17,795 nucleotides of DNA from DATMYQ01 sp035560935 (GTDB taxonomy: Bacteria; Bacillota; Negativicutes; Sporomusales; Sporomusaceae): positions 1 through 17,795 of the forward strand of contig DATMYQ010000184.1 in the NCBI GenBank assembly GCA_035560935.1, given 5' to 3'. A program made the position numbers and the translations under genes. Positions 1 to 6,446 of this stretch are shown here, piece by piece (the stretch's first letter is position 1; the number at the start of each line of letters is the position of its first letter). Under the pieces are notes generated by a model, which saw nothing but the letters and a program-made list of their open reading frames with translations, made no database searches and had not been told where the DNA came from.

Positions 1-642
1 ACTTTCCTCGATCGCTTCCCCTGGCGGGACTCGAATAAAGTTGGGTGAATCCCAGGGACCGTTGACGATTTGTTGCAAATAACCGGGATCGCCGGTGGTA
101 GTGGCATGATCCAGTGTCAGCAGACGGGCCATTTCCCGGGACTGTTCCAGAACGGCGGCATCATTATCGCAGCCGGTATGGATAAAAAGCAGTTTTTTAT
201 AACCGGAATAGGTGCGGGCCAGAATGGCGGCAGCTTTTTTATCACCGAATTTTTCCCGGACTCTTTCGTGTTCGGTGAGAATATTTCTTTCCGTTAATAT
301 CCAGCCGCAACTCATGTAAAAAGTGCCGGTTTCTTCGGCGCTGCAGTGTTGAAATGCTTCTTGCGAACCTAATAATAAAGGAATGCAGTCATGAACCCGG
401 GGAATGACCAATGAGGCATGGGGGGATTTTATGCCCCGCACGGCGCCGCCGCAGAGACCGAAAGCGAGAATGACTGTTTCATACCCCTGGGCATTGTCCA
501 GCAAACGCTGCAATTCCACACGGAGTTTGTCCGGATGAAGATGCAGGCCCATGGAAACAAACTCATAATCCGCCGCTTGGCGGAGCGGGATACGCAACAG
601 CTCTTCTTTCATCACTTCGCAGGCAATAATTTTTAACGTCAT
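1..642 (-). CDS. DUF1638 family protein, C-terminus cut by window edge
   Basis: The minus strand is open for 214 codons from ATG at 642 to the left edge with no stop, so the C-terminus is missing. The start follows AGGA eight bases upstream. Features typical of DUF1638 are visible: an N-terminal IIACEVMKEEL, a FGLCGG segment near residue 61, VHDCIPLLLGS near 83, and a G-T-F-Y-M-x-C-G-W segment near 106. Cysteines at 8, 64, 86, 100, 112 and 158 and His84/His155 could bind a metal or cofactor, but this is not shown. The family's biochemical function is not known to me; members often sit beside corrinoid methyltransferase genes in methanogens and acetogens. Here the gene is divergent from a nitrogenase-like operon that includes an MtaA-type methyltransferase and shares a leader RNA motif with it, which suggests a common pathway. 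It may head a leftward operon outside the window. Confidence 0.85.
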   Translation of the reverse strand, partial: MTLKIIACEVMKEELLRIPLRQAADYEFVSMGLHLHPDKLRVELQRLLDNAQGYETVILAFGLCGGAVRGIKSPHASLVIPRVHDCIPLLLGSQEAFQHCSAEETGTFYMSCGWILTERNILTEHERVREKFGDKKAAAILARTYSGYKKLLFIHTGCDNDAAVLEQSREMARLLTLDHATTTGDPGYLQQIVNGPWDSPNFIRVPPGEAIEES

Positions 643-671
643 ACGTTCATCCTGTGCTTTCTAAGGATTGG

Positions 672-734
672 GAAAATAAGAAAAGACCAAGCAACTCCCG
701 CGAAGGAAATGCTTGGCCTCTGGTCTGTCCAGTC
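672..734 (-). promoter_or_regulatory. Leader RNA motif, copy 3 (mini-hairpin plus terminator-like hairpin) before DUF1638
   Basis: Read on the minus strand, GACTGG (734-729) starts a small hairpin, CTGG-ACAGA-CCAG. It is followed directly by a second stem, GAGGCCAAGC (720-711) pairing with GCTTGGTCTT (692-683) with two G-T pairs, and then by a T-rich tail. The order and spacing match the two copies on the plus strand at 894-945 and 1015-1075, although much of the stem sequence differs. It lies in the 5' leader between a strong promoter and the DUF1638 start. The likely role is transcription attenuation; the ligand or binding protein is unknown. It matches no riboswitch class I can name. Confidence 0.6.
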
Positions 735-774
735 GACCGAAAACATGAGGTTTTTAAAGATGAATCTGTGAACC

Positions 775-803
775 ATTGTAAAATGTTGACGGACATTTGT
801 CAA
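775..803 (-). promoter_or_regulatory. Sigma-A-type promoter for DUF1638
   Basis: On the minus strand TTGACA (803-798) is a perfect -35 box, followed by a 17-base spacer and TACAAT (780-775). Transcription would start near 768, giving a leader of about 125 bases that contains the copy-3 hairpin motif. An inverted repeat, TTGAC-8-GTCAA (plus strand 786-803), overlaps the -35 box and may be an operator. Confidence 0.65.
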
Positions 804-831
804 TGATATTTTTAGAAAATCGGTTAATCTG

Positions 832-861
832 TTGACGAAAAATGCTAAACTGTGGTATGAT
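832..861 (+). promoter_or_regulatory. Sigma-A-type promoter for the nitrogenase-like operon
   Basis: TTGACG at 832-837 and TATGAT at 856-861 are separated by 18 bases. Transcription would start near 868, so the leader before the DUF2325 start at 1125 is about 255 bases and contains two tandem hairpin elements. No -24/-12 sigma-54 site of the kind used by classical nif operons was seen. Confidence 0.6.
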
Positions 862-893
862 ACGGAAATATACAGCAAAGTAAAGCTGTTGCT

Positions 894-945
894 GACCGGA
901 AGACCGGAGGCAATCGATGCGTTAGCGCGTCCGATTGCCTCTTTT
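894..945 (+). promoter_or_regulatory. Leader RNA motif, tandem copy 1 (attenuator-like)
   Basis: GACCGG at 894 starts a mini-hairpin, CCGG-AAGA-CCGG (896-907). It abuts a long stem, GAGGCAATCG (907-916) with CGATTGCCTC (932-941), extended inside by ATGCG/CGCGT around a TTAG loop, and followed by TTTT (942-945). The long hairpin alone looks like an intrinsic terminator, yet it lies before the operon's first gene, so read-through must be possible. The mini-hairpin shares its last G with the long stem, so the two are stacked or compete. The same layout recurs 121 bases downstream and on the opposite strand before DUF1638. Confidence 0.65.
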
Positions 946-1014
946 CTATTTTCGGCAGCGAGGGAAACAATAATTCCCTTATGATTATCCTTTTTATATG
1001 ATTAGCAGGATGTT

Positions 1015-1075
1015 GACCGGTAAACCGGAGGCAGTGGATCGTTCGTGGGTGAACGGCACTGTCTCTTTGTGTTTT
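1015..1075 (+). promoter_or_regulatory. Leader RNA motif, tandem copy 2 (attenuator-like)
   Basis: GACCGG at 1015 forms CCGG-TAAA-CCGG (1017-1028), then GAGGCAGTG (1028-1036) pairs with CACTGTCTC (1057-1065) including one G-T pair. An inner CGTTC/GAACG stem (1040-1044 with 1051-1055) closes a six-base loop. A T-rich stretch follows. The outer sequence GACCGG-4-CCGGAGGCA is identical to copy 1, while stem interior and loop differ with pairing retained, as expected if structure is conserved. A small AGGGAA/TTCCCT hairpin (961-979) lies between the copies. Confidence 0.65.
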
Positions 1076-1124
1076 TCAGTAACCGCCGGGTAACCGATTG
1101 ACTAAAAGAAAGGGGGACTTTGAC

Positions 1125-1418
1125 ATGATGGCTGTAATTATTGGAGCCGACCATCTGGGAGGAATGGAAAAAAAAATCCGTTCCTATGGCATTACCGAGA
1201 TTGAGCATATTACCGGCAGAAATCCGGCAAATCAGCGAAAGTTCAACATTCCGAAAAGCGCCAATGTAATATTGGTCATGATTGACTATGTCAATCACAA
1301 TACGGCACTAATGGTCAAACAACAGGCGAAAGCGTTGGCGATACCCCTCATTTTCGCTAATCGATCCTGGTGCTCGCTGGAAAAGAAAATTCAGGAATTC
1401 ACCGCCCGGGCCTCATAA
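1125..1418 (+). CDS. DUF2325 family small protein
   Basis: The predicted protein has 97 residues, the usual size for DUF2325. ATG at 1125 was chosen because AAGGGGG (1110-1116) lies eight bases upstream; a TTG at 1098 in frame would bury that site. The N-terminus MMAVIIGADHLGG and a central V-I-L-V-M-I-D-Y-V-N-H segment give an alternating beta/alpha pattern like a small Rossmann-type domain. Known members have no assigned activity that I can state. It is the first gene of the operon, 54 bases before the NifD-like gene, so a role in regulation, assembly or cofactor handling for the nitrogenase-like enzyme is possible but only inferred. Confidence 0.75.
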   Translation: MMAVIIGADHLGGMEKKIRSYGITEIEHITGRNPANQRKFNIPKSANVILVMIDYVNHNTALMVKQQAKALAIPLIFANRSWCSLEKKIQEFTARAS

Positions 1419-1472
1419 CACTTGGCACAGGTCCAAGCGGTATTCATAATTATGCAATAAGGGGGATCTTAC

Positions 1473-2969
1473 GTGAGTTATCTCGATCTGAAAGAACCAC
1501 CCCGGCGGGAGAGCCGGCTGCAGGCCTGCATCGCCCGGGGGGGACCGCTGGGAGAGGTGGCGCAGCGACCGCTCCGCTGCTGCATTCCTGACGGAGAACG
1601 GAGTTTCACCCAGAATTCTATTTGTTTGTTGTTGCCGGCGCTGGGTACCATGAACAGCATTCCGGGCAGTGTGGTGTTGATGCATGGCGGTTTGGGTTGC
1701 GGTTCCTCTTCCCACGGCGGCAATGCCGGCGTAAGGGCCGGGAATAACCAGCGCTGGGGGGTTGTTAAAGACGGCACCTGGCTGTCGACGGGTTTGACCG
1801 AAAGCGACGTCATTGGCGGCGGGGAGGAAAAACTGGCGGCGGCCATACGGGAAGCCGACCGGCGTTATCAGCCGGCGGTCATCTTCGTTGTCGCCAGTTG
1901 CGTTCCCGGGATTATCGGCGATGATGTGGACGGTGTGGTGGAACAGGTGCAGCCGGAAGTCAAGGCGAAACTGCTGCCGGTCCATTGCGAGGGATTTAAG
2001 ACTAAGATATGGGCCACCGCTTATGATGCGGTGTATCATGCCATTGGCAACGTGCTGCTGCCGGAAAAAGAAGCAGTGAACGCATCTGTTTCGCTGACGC
2101 CGACGGTTAATTTGATGAATATGTCGTCAATGGGCCGGGTAGATGAGGTGGAACTGGAACGGCTGCTCACGGCGCTGGGGCTGGACGTCAATATTTTCCC
2201 TGTGTTCGCTGATCCGGACAATATGCATAAAATGGCCCGGGCCCAGCTGTCGATCAGTACCTGCCCCACCCATGATGACTATATGCTGGAACATTTAAAG
2301 GAAAAATACGGCATACCCTTCCTGCTGCAGCATATGCCCATCGGTATCGAAAATACCGGTAAATGGCTGCGGGATGTGGGAAAATTCTTTGGTAAGGAAG
2401 CGGAAACGGAAGCGTTTATTGCGGCGGAAGAACAACGGCTGCAGGCGGCGCTGGAGCCGTTGAAAGCATTGTTTGCCGGCAAGAAGGCTTTCGTCAGTGC
2501 CGGTGAATTCCGGGCGCTGTCTACGGCTATTTTATTGGCGGAACTGGGCTTTGAAGTGGTCGGGGTCCGTTCGTTTCACCATGACGAGTTTGCCGACGGC
2601 GAATACGAAAAACTGGCCAAAATATCCGGGAATGATGTGGAGTTGAATATTGCCAACGTCCAACCGTTTGAAGAGGCGAATTTATTGCGCCGCCTGAAGC
2701 CGGATGTATTTCTGGGCCACATGAACGGCAACGCCACTGCGGCCAAAGAAGGCATTACCACGCATGTGATTTATAACCTGGGGCTGCACTATGTGGGCTA
2801 CAAGGGGGCGTTTGAACTGGCCCGCCGCCTGCACCGGCAACTGAGCAATCCCCGCTTTAACCGTAATCTCAGCCGCTGGGCCCGGCTGCCCTACCGGAAA
2901 GAATGGTATGAAAAATCGCCGTTCACATACTTGAAACAGGCGGCTATCGGAGGTGACCAGCATGAGTGA
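1473..2969 (+). CDS. Nitrogenase component 1-like protein, NifD-type subunit
   Basis: The predicted protein has 498 residues and starts at GTG 1473 behind GGGGGAT. Three P-cluster-type cysteines are placed as in NifD: Cys36/37 in RCCIPDGE, Cys76 in HGGLGCGSSSHGG and Cys143 in ASCVPGIIGDD. The segment around Cys264 (S-T-C-P-T-H-D-D-Y, then EKYGIPF) aligns with the NifD region carrying cofactor ligand Cys275. The C-terminal G-Y-K-G-x-x-x-L-A-R...N-P stretch aligns with the end of NifD, and His431 or His439 could correspond to His442. It overlaps the next gene by eight bases, typical of paired subunits. It is too divergent to call Mo-, V- or Fe-nitrogenase, and no nifH, nifB, nifE or nifN is visible. 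Candidates are methylthio-alkane reductase-like enzymes, other group IV nitrogenase-like reductases, or a new activity. Confidence 0.85.
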   Translation: MSYLDLKEPPRRESRLQACIARGGPLGEVAQRPLRCCIPDGERSFTQNSICLLLPALGTMNSIPGSVVLMHGGLGCGSSSHGGNAGVRAGNNQRWGVVKDGTWLSTGLTESDVIGGGEEKLAAAIREADRRYQPAVIFVVASCVPGIIGDDVDGVVEQVQPEVKAKLLPVHCEGFKTKIWATAYDAVYHAIGNVLLPEKEAVNASVSLTPTVNLMNMSSMGRVDEVELERLLTALGLDVNIFPVFADPDNMHKMARAQLSISTCPTHDDYMLEHLKEKYGIPFLLQHMPIGIENTGKWLRDVGKFFGKEAETEAFIAAEEQRLQAALEPLKALFAGKKAFVSAGEFRALSTAILLAELGFEVVGVRSFHHDEFADGEYEKLAKISGNDVELNIANVQPFEEANLLRRLKPDVFLGHMNGNATAAKEGITTHVIYNLGLHYVGYKGAFELARRLHRQLSNPRFNRNLSRWARLPYRKEWYEKSPFTYLKQAAIGGDQHE

Positions 2970-4308
2970 TTATATTGAGCGCCCCCGCTATACCTGCGCG
3001 CTGGGAGGAGCGATTGCCACCGTGTCGGCGCTGCCTGACGCCATCCCCATTCTGCATGCCCCATCCGGCTGCGCCGGTAATTTTACCTGGACTCAGGCCG
3101 GCGGCTGCGGTTTACAGACCGGCGGCTACTGCGGCGGACTCAGTATGCCCGGTTCCAACGTACTGGAACGGGACGTGGTGTTCGGCGGCGCAGAACGCCT
3201 GGAAGAGGAAGTTACCAGTACGCTGGAGGTCATGGACGGGAAATTGTATGTTATTATTACCAGTTGCGTAACGGAAGTGATCGGCGACGACATTGCCGCT
3301 GTGGCCCGACCGTTCCGGGAACGGGGCGTACCGTTAATTTTTGCAGAAACCGGCGGCTTCAAGGGGAACTCCTATCATGGTTATGATTTGGTATTGCAAA
3401 GCCTGCTGCGGGATTTTGCCGAGAAAACCGAGAAAAAAGAGGCCAGAAAAGTTAATCTGTGGGGGATTACTCCGTTTCTTGACCCCTTCTGGCGAGGAAA
3501 TCTGGAGGAACTGCGCCGTCTGCTGACAGGCCTGGGACTCGAGGTGAACAGCTTCTTTACCGCCGACGACAGTGTGGATGGGATCCGGGCGGCCGGCAGT
3601 GCGGCTCTGAATATTGTGGTGTCGGATGTCTATGGAATGGGTGCGGCGGAAGCGGCCCGGGAAGTTCACGGCACTCCATATATCACCGCGCCGCTGCCGG
3701 TGGGGCCGTCAGCCACTGACGCCTTTTTGCGGCAGGTGAGCCGGGCGCTGGGGCTACCGGAAGAAGAAACCGAACAGCTGATCCAACAGGAAAACCGGAA
3801 ATACTACCGTTTCCTGGAAAACTTTACGGACTGCTACAACGATATGGATTTGCAGCGTTATGTGGCCGTGGTGGGCGATGCTAACTATGCGGTGGGGCTG
3901 ACTAAGTTTCTGGCGGATGACCTGGGCTGGTTGCCGGAGGTGACCGCCACTACCGATTTGCTGGATGAAACCCAGACCGAATTGTTGAGCCGGCGGCTGG
4001 CCGAACTGGATTCCGGTCTGCGGCCCCGGGTCATTTTTGCCACTGACAGCAGCCAAATAAGGGAAGCCACCGTTGCCCACTGGAAAACGGGCAATGAACC
4101 GGGAAATTTCTACGCTAATCCCCGCAGTCCGGCTTTTGTGATTGGCAGTTCACTAGACCGGGAACTGGCTAAAGAATTAGGGGCCGCTCATCTTAGCGTC
4201 AGTTTCCCCGTAGCTAACCGGGCGGTGTTGGATCGTGGCTATACCGGCTACCGGGGCGGTCTGCGTCTGATTGAAGACCTGGTCAGCACCATTGTTATCG
4301 GACGGTAG
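2962..4308 (+). CDS. Nitrogenase component 1-like protein, NifK-type subunit
   Basis: The predicted protein has 448 residues. ATG at 2962 was chosen because GGAGGTGA (2949-2956) sits just before it; the in-frame GTG at 2953 lies inside that site. Cys12 (RYTCALGGA), Cys37 (APSGCAGNF) and Cys102 (TSCVTEVIGDD) match the three P-cluster cysteine positions of beta subunits. Extra cysteines occur in GGCGLQTGGYCGG (49 and 57). The protein is shorter than NifK (about 520) because the long N-terminal extension is absent, as in other nitrogenase-like subunits. With the upstream gene it should form an alpha2beta2 complex that receives electrons from a NifH-like iron protein encoded elsewhere. Substrate unknown. 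Confidence 0.85.
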   Translation: MSDYIERPRYTCALGGAIATVSALPDAIPILHAPSGCAGNFTWTQAGGCGLQTGGYCGGLSMPGSNVLERDVVFGGAERLEEEVTSTLEVMDGKLYVIITSCVTEVIGDDIAAVARPFRERGVPLIFAETGGFKGNSYHGYDLVLQSLLRDFAEKTEKKEARKVNLWGITPFLDPFWRGNLEELRRLLTGLGLEVNSFFTADDSVDGIRAAGSAALNIVVSDVYGMGAAEAAREVHGTPYITAPLPVGPSATDAFLRQVSRALGLPEEETEQLIQQENRKYYRFLENFTDCYNDMDLQRYVAVVGDANYAVGLTKFLADDLGWLPEVTATTDLLDETQTELLSRRLAELDSGLRPRVIFATDSSQIREATVAHWKTGNEPGNFYANPRSPAFVIGSSLDRELAKELGAAHLSVSFPVANRAVLDRGYTGYRGGLRLIEDLVSTIVIGR

Positions 4309-4335
4309 GAGATCCTGACCGGATTGCGGTGCGCG

Positions 4336-4363
4336 TTTGTGTGGAGCAAGCTGTCCACGCAAG
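4336..4363 (+). promoter_or_regulatory. Intercistronic stem-loop between nifK-like and methyltransferase genes
   Basis: TTTGTGTGGA (4336-4345) pairs with TCCACGCAAG (4354-4363) over ten pairs, two of them G-T, around an eight-base loop. No T-run follows, so it is probably not a terminator; an RNA processing or stability role is possible. It is preceded by CTGACCGG-4-CGG (4315-4329), resembling the start of the leader motif, perhaps by chance. Confidence 0.35.
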
Positions 4364-4412
4364 TGGAGCAGCCATATCCGTCCGGAATTTTGTTAAGAAG
4401 GGAGAAATTAGT

Positions 4413-5453
4413 GTGGCACATTCTCAAAAAATAACGCCGCGAGAAGTGATCCTGCAGGCGATTCGTTCGCCGGGCCGAAAACTGACGGCGGGAGAACGCT
4501 TGCCGGTCGCCCTCCTGTCCGGCGGTACCTGGACTTACCGGCAGAAAGGATTATCTTTGCTGGAAATTCTGGAACAACCGGCGAAAGCGGCGCCGATCAT
4601 AGCCGAAATCAATGACACGATTCATTCGGATATTCTCTGGCCGGGGTCCGGTTATCATAATATCCTGTTTCAGGTTCTGGGCGGTGAAATTAAATTTCGT
4701 CCGCAGGGAAATATTGATGTAGTGAAACCGCTGTTGGCGGATTTAGCGGAGATCGACGGCGTTGTCCTGGACAAACTGGAACGGAGTCCCTGGATTGGCG
4801 CGTTGCGGCAGATGGTTGCCGAAACAGCAGCTGCCAAAGGACAAGAGTTTCTCGTGGGGACCTCCTCCTGGGGACCGTTCACTCTGGCCGGTCAACTGTA
4901 CGGGGTGGAACGGGTTATGAGCGGACTGTATAAAGACAAAACCGGAATTCATGCTTTGCTCGATTTTGCCGCCGAACTTTGCTATGCTTATTTGGCGCCG
5001 ATGATCAGCCGGGGGGCGGAAATCCTGTCGCTGGCTGAACCTACGGCTTCCGGAGATTTAATTTCCCGGCGGCACTTTGCGGAGTTTGTCGTGCCGTATC
5101 TGGAGAAAGTAATCCGTCGCCTGAAAGCGGACGGTGCGCTGATTACGCTGCACATCTGCGGCAACATCAGTGACCGGCTGGAACTGATACCGGAGCTGGG
5201 GGTTGACTTGCTGTCGGTGGATTACAAGGTGGACTTGGCGACGGCCAAGCAGGTTATCGGCGACAAAATTGCGGTGGCCGGGAATGTGAACCCGGTATTA
5301 TTGAAAGATGGCACGCCGGCGGAAGTGGTGGAGGCAGCCGGGGCCGCTATTGACCGATGGGGACAGGGCTACAGCTTTGTGCTGATGCCGGGCTGCGATA
5401 TTCCGCCGGCGGTGCCGTTGGAAAATATCAGCAGGTTTTTGCAAAGGGCATAG
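4413..5453 (+). CDS. Uroporphyrinogen decarboxylase/MtaA-family methyltransferase
   Basis: The predicted protein has 346 residues, a normal size for MtaA/CmuA-type methyltransferases of the UroD superfamily. GTG at 4413 was chosen because AAGGGAG lies about eight bases upstream; in-frame codons back to 4329 do not look like the family. The zinc signature is visible: His247 and Cys249 in HICGN, and Cys328 in PGCDIPP. The GNVNP and DLLSVDY segments are also typical. Relatives move a methyl group between a corrinoid protein and a thiol or folate. It is the last gene of the operon, 104 bases after the NifK-like gene, followed by a terminator. Its company suggests that methyl transfer accompanies or follows the nitrogenase-like reaction. 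No corrinoid protein gene is in view. Without a methyl acceptor the exact reaction cannot be named. Confidence 0.8.
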   Translation: MAHSQKITPREVILQAIRSPGRKLTAGERLPVALLSGGTWTYRQKGLSLLEILEQPAKAAPIIAEINDTIHSDILWPGSGYHNILFQVLGGEIKFRPQGNIDVVKPLLADLAEIDGVVLDKLERSPWIGALRQMVAETAAAKGQEFLVGTSSWGPFTLAGQLYGVERVMSGLYKDKTGIHALLDFAAELCYAYLAPMISRGAEILSLAEPTASGDLISRRHFAEFVVPYLEKVIRRLKADGALITLHICGNISDRLELIPELGVDLLSVDYKVDLATAKQVIGDKIAVAGNVNPVLLKDGTPAEVVEAAGAAIDRWGQGYSFVLMPGCDIPPAVPLENISRFLQRA

Positions 5454-5470
5454 CAATGAAGCAAGAAACA

Positions 5471-5510
5471 GGGGGGTGTGGAATAAATTTTCCACACCCC
5501 CCTTGCTTTT
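5471..5510 (+). terminator. Rho-independent terminator of the nitrogenase-like operon
   Basis: A perfect 12-pair stem, GGGGGGTGTGGA (5471-5482) with TCCACACCCCCC (5491-5502), encloses an eight-base A/T loop and is followed by TTGCTTTTT. It begins 17 bases after the methyltransferase stop. Confidence 0.92.
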
Positions 5511-5595
5511 TCGTTCCGGAAAAAAGTATCAGTGTAGCGCAAAAAACTCTAAAAAAATTCCTGTCTCAGCATCTGATGCAATCATTGCACTAAAA

Positions 5596-5634
5596 GTATG
5601 CATATGGATACTACACCACAAATAAGTGCGTACT
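5596..5634. promoter_or_regulatory. Palindromes upstream of the LUD gene (candidate operators)
   Basis: The 265 bases between the terminator and the LUD gene hold no gene that I see. GTATGCATATGGATAC (5596-5611) is a palindrome but for one pair, and AAGTGCGTACTT (5623-5634) is a second near-palindrome. A weak TTGCAC (5585-5590) and TACTAC (5609-5614) pair, 18 bases apart, would place the first palindrome between -35 and -10. No specific regulator can be named. Confidence 0.3.
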
Positions 5635-5777
5635 TGTTAATAACGCCGGTATCGTGTTTGAATAGTTGTATAGCGAAAGTGAAATGCCGGTTCAGAGAAA
5701 ATGATCAGGACAAAATCTGCCGGCGCCTGGAGCTGGATACACAGCAACAATATTGAATATCGACGGGAGGAATTGCA

Positions 5778-6419
5778 ATGAGCGAATTAGTAAAATGGCA
5801 TCGGGATGTAGTAGGGGGAAAAGTGGTCAAAGCACTGGAGAAAAATAATTTTACCGCTAGTTATGTGACCACCCGGCAGGAAGCACTGGCCAAACTGCTG
5901 GAATTGATTCCGGGGGAAGCATCCATTGGTTTTGGCGGGTCAGTGACGCTGGAGCAGGTAGGCATTGTCGCTAAGCTGGAGGAACGGGGCAATCCCGTCC
6001 TGAGCTGGGCCAAGCCCGGAATCAGCCCGCAGGAATCGATCGCGATCCGGCGCAAACAACTGCTGTCGGATGTTTATTTGACGGGGACTAACGCGGTGAC
6101 GCTGGACGGTAAACTGGTGAATGTTGACGGTACCGGCAACCGGGTGGCGGCCATGACCTTCGGACCGGAAAAGGTTTTTGTGGTCGTGGGTGTGAATAAG
6201 GTGGTCACCGATGTGGCGGAAGCGGAAAATCGCGTGCGGCTGTGGGCGTCGCCACCCAATAACAAACGGCTGGGATATGCCAACCCCTGTGCCCAAACCG
6301 GTGTGTGCGTCGATTGTCAGGGAACCAGCCGGATATGCAATGTGACCACAATTATGCATAAACGTCCTCGGGTTACTGACATTCACGTGATTGTTGTGGG
6401 AGAAGATCTGGGACTATAA
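5778..6419 (+). CDS. LUD-domain (lactate utilization family, DUF162) protein
   Basis: The predicted protein has 213 residues, starting at ATG 5778 behind GGGAGGA. The LUD fold is supported by A-S-I-G-F-G-G-S-V-T-L near residue 50, L-S-D-V-Y-L-T-G-T-N-A-V-T near 95 and F-G-P-E-K-V-F-V-V-V-G-V-N-K near 130. A C-terminal cysteine group, NPCAQTGVCVDCQGTSRICN, is typical of this stand-alone subfamily and may bind metal or an Fe-S cluster. Related LutC proteins take part in lactate oxidation, but this subfamily is stand-alone and no lutA or lutB is nearby, so a lactate role should not be assumed. An Old Yellow Enzyme gene follows after 27 bases, probably on the same transcript. Confidence 0.8.
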   Translation: MSELVKWHRDVVGGKVVKALEKNNFTASYVTTRQEALAKLLELIPGEASIGFGGSVTLEQVGIVAKLEERGNPVLSWAKPGISPQESIAIRRKQLLSDVYLTGTNAVTLDGKLVNVDGTGNRVAAMTFGPEKVFVVVGVNKVVTDVAEAENRVRLWASPPNNKRLGYANPCAQTGVCVDCQGTSRICNVTTIMHKRPRVTDIHVIVVGEDLGL

Positions 6420-6446
6420 AGCGCCGGGTACAGCGAGAGGTGAAAT

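Noticed and set aside
894..945. Copy 1 hairpin read as an ordinary terminator of an upstream gene
   Set aside because: No rightward gene lies upstream of it within the window, the promoter at 832-861 precedes it, and the same layout recurs before two different genes, so an attenuator fits better.
894..1075. Tandem hairpins as ANTAR-protein targets
   Set aside because: ANTAR targets have six-base loops with A at position 1 and G at position 4; the mini-hairpin loops here are AAGA, TAAA and ACAGA.
1413..2039. Long open frames antisense to the NifD-like gene (1413-2039 and 1478-1846, minus)
   Set aside because: They are shadows of a high-G+C coding frame with no family match; the plus-strand frame carries the conserved nitrogenase-like motifs.
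1473..4308. Calling the DK pair a true nitrogenase (nifDK, vnfDK or anfDK)
   Set aside because: Both subunits are shorter and divergent, no nifH or cofactor-assembly genes are visible, and the neighbours are methyltransferase-type genes.
5778..6419. Calling the LUD protein lutC of a lactate oxidation operon
   Set aside because: No lutA or lutB is adjacent, and the C-terminal cysteine group fits the stand-alone LUD subfamily rather than LutC.
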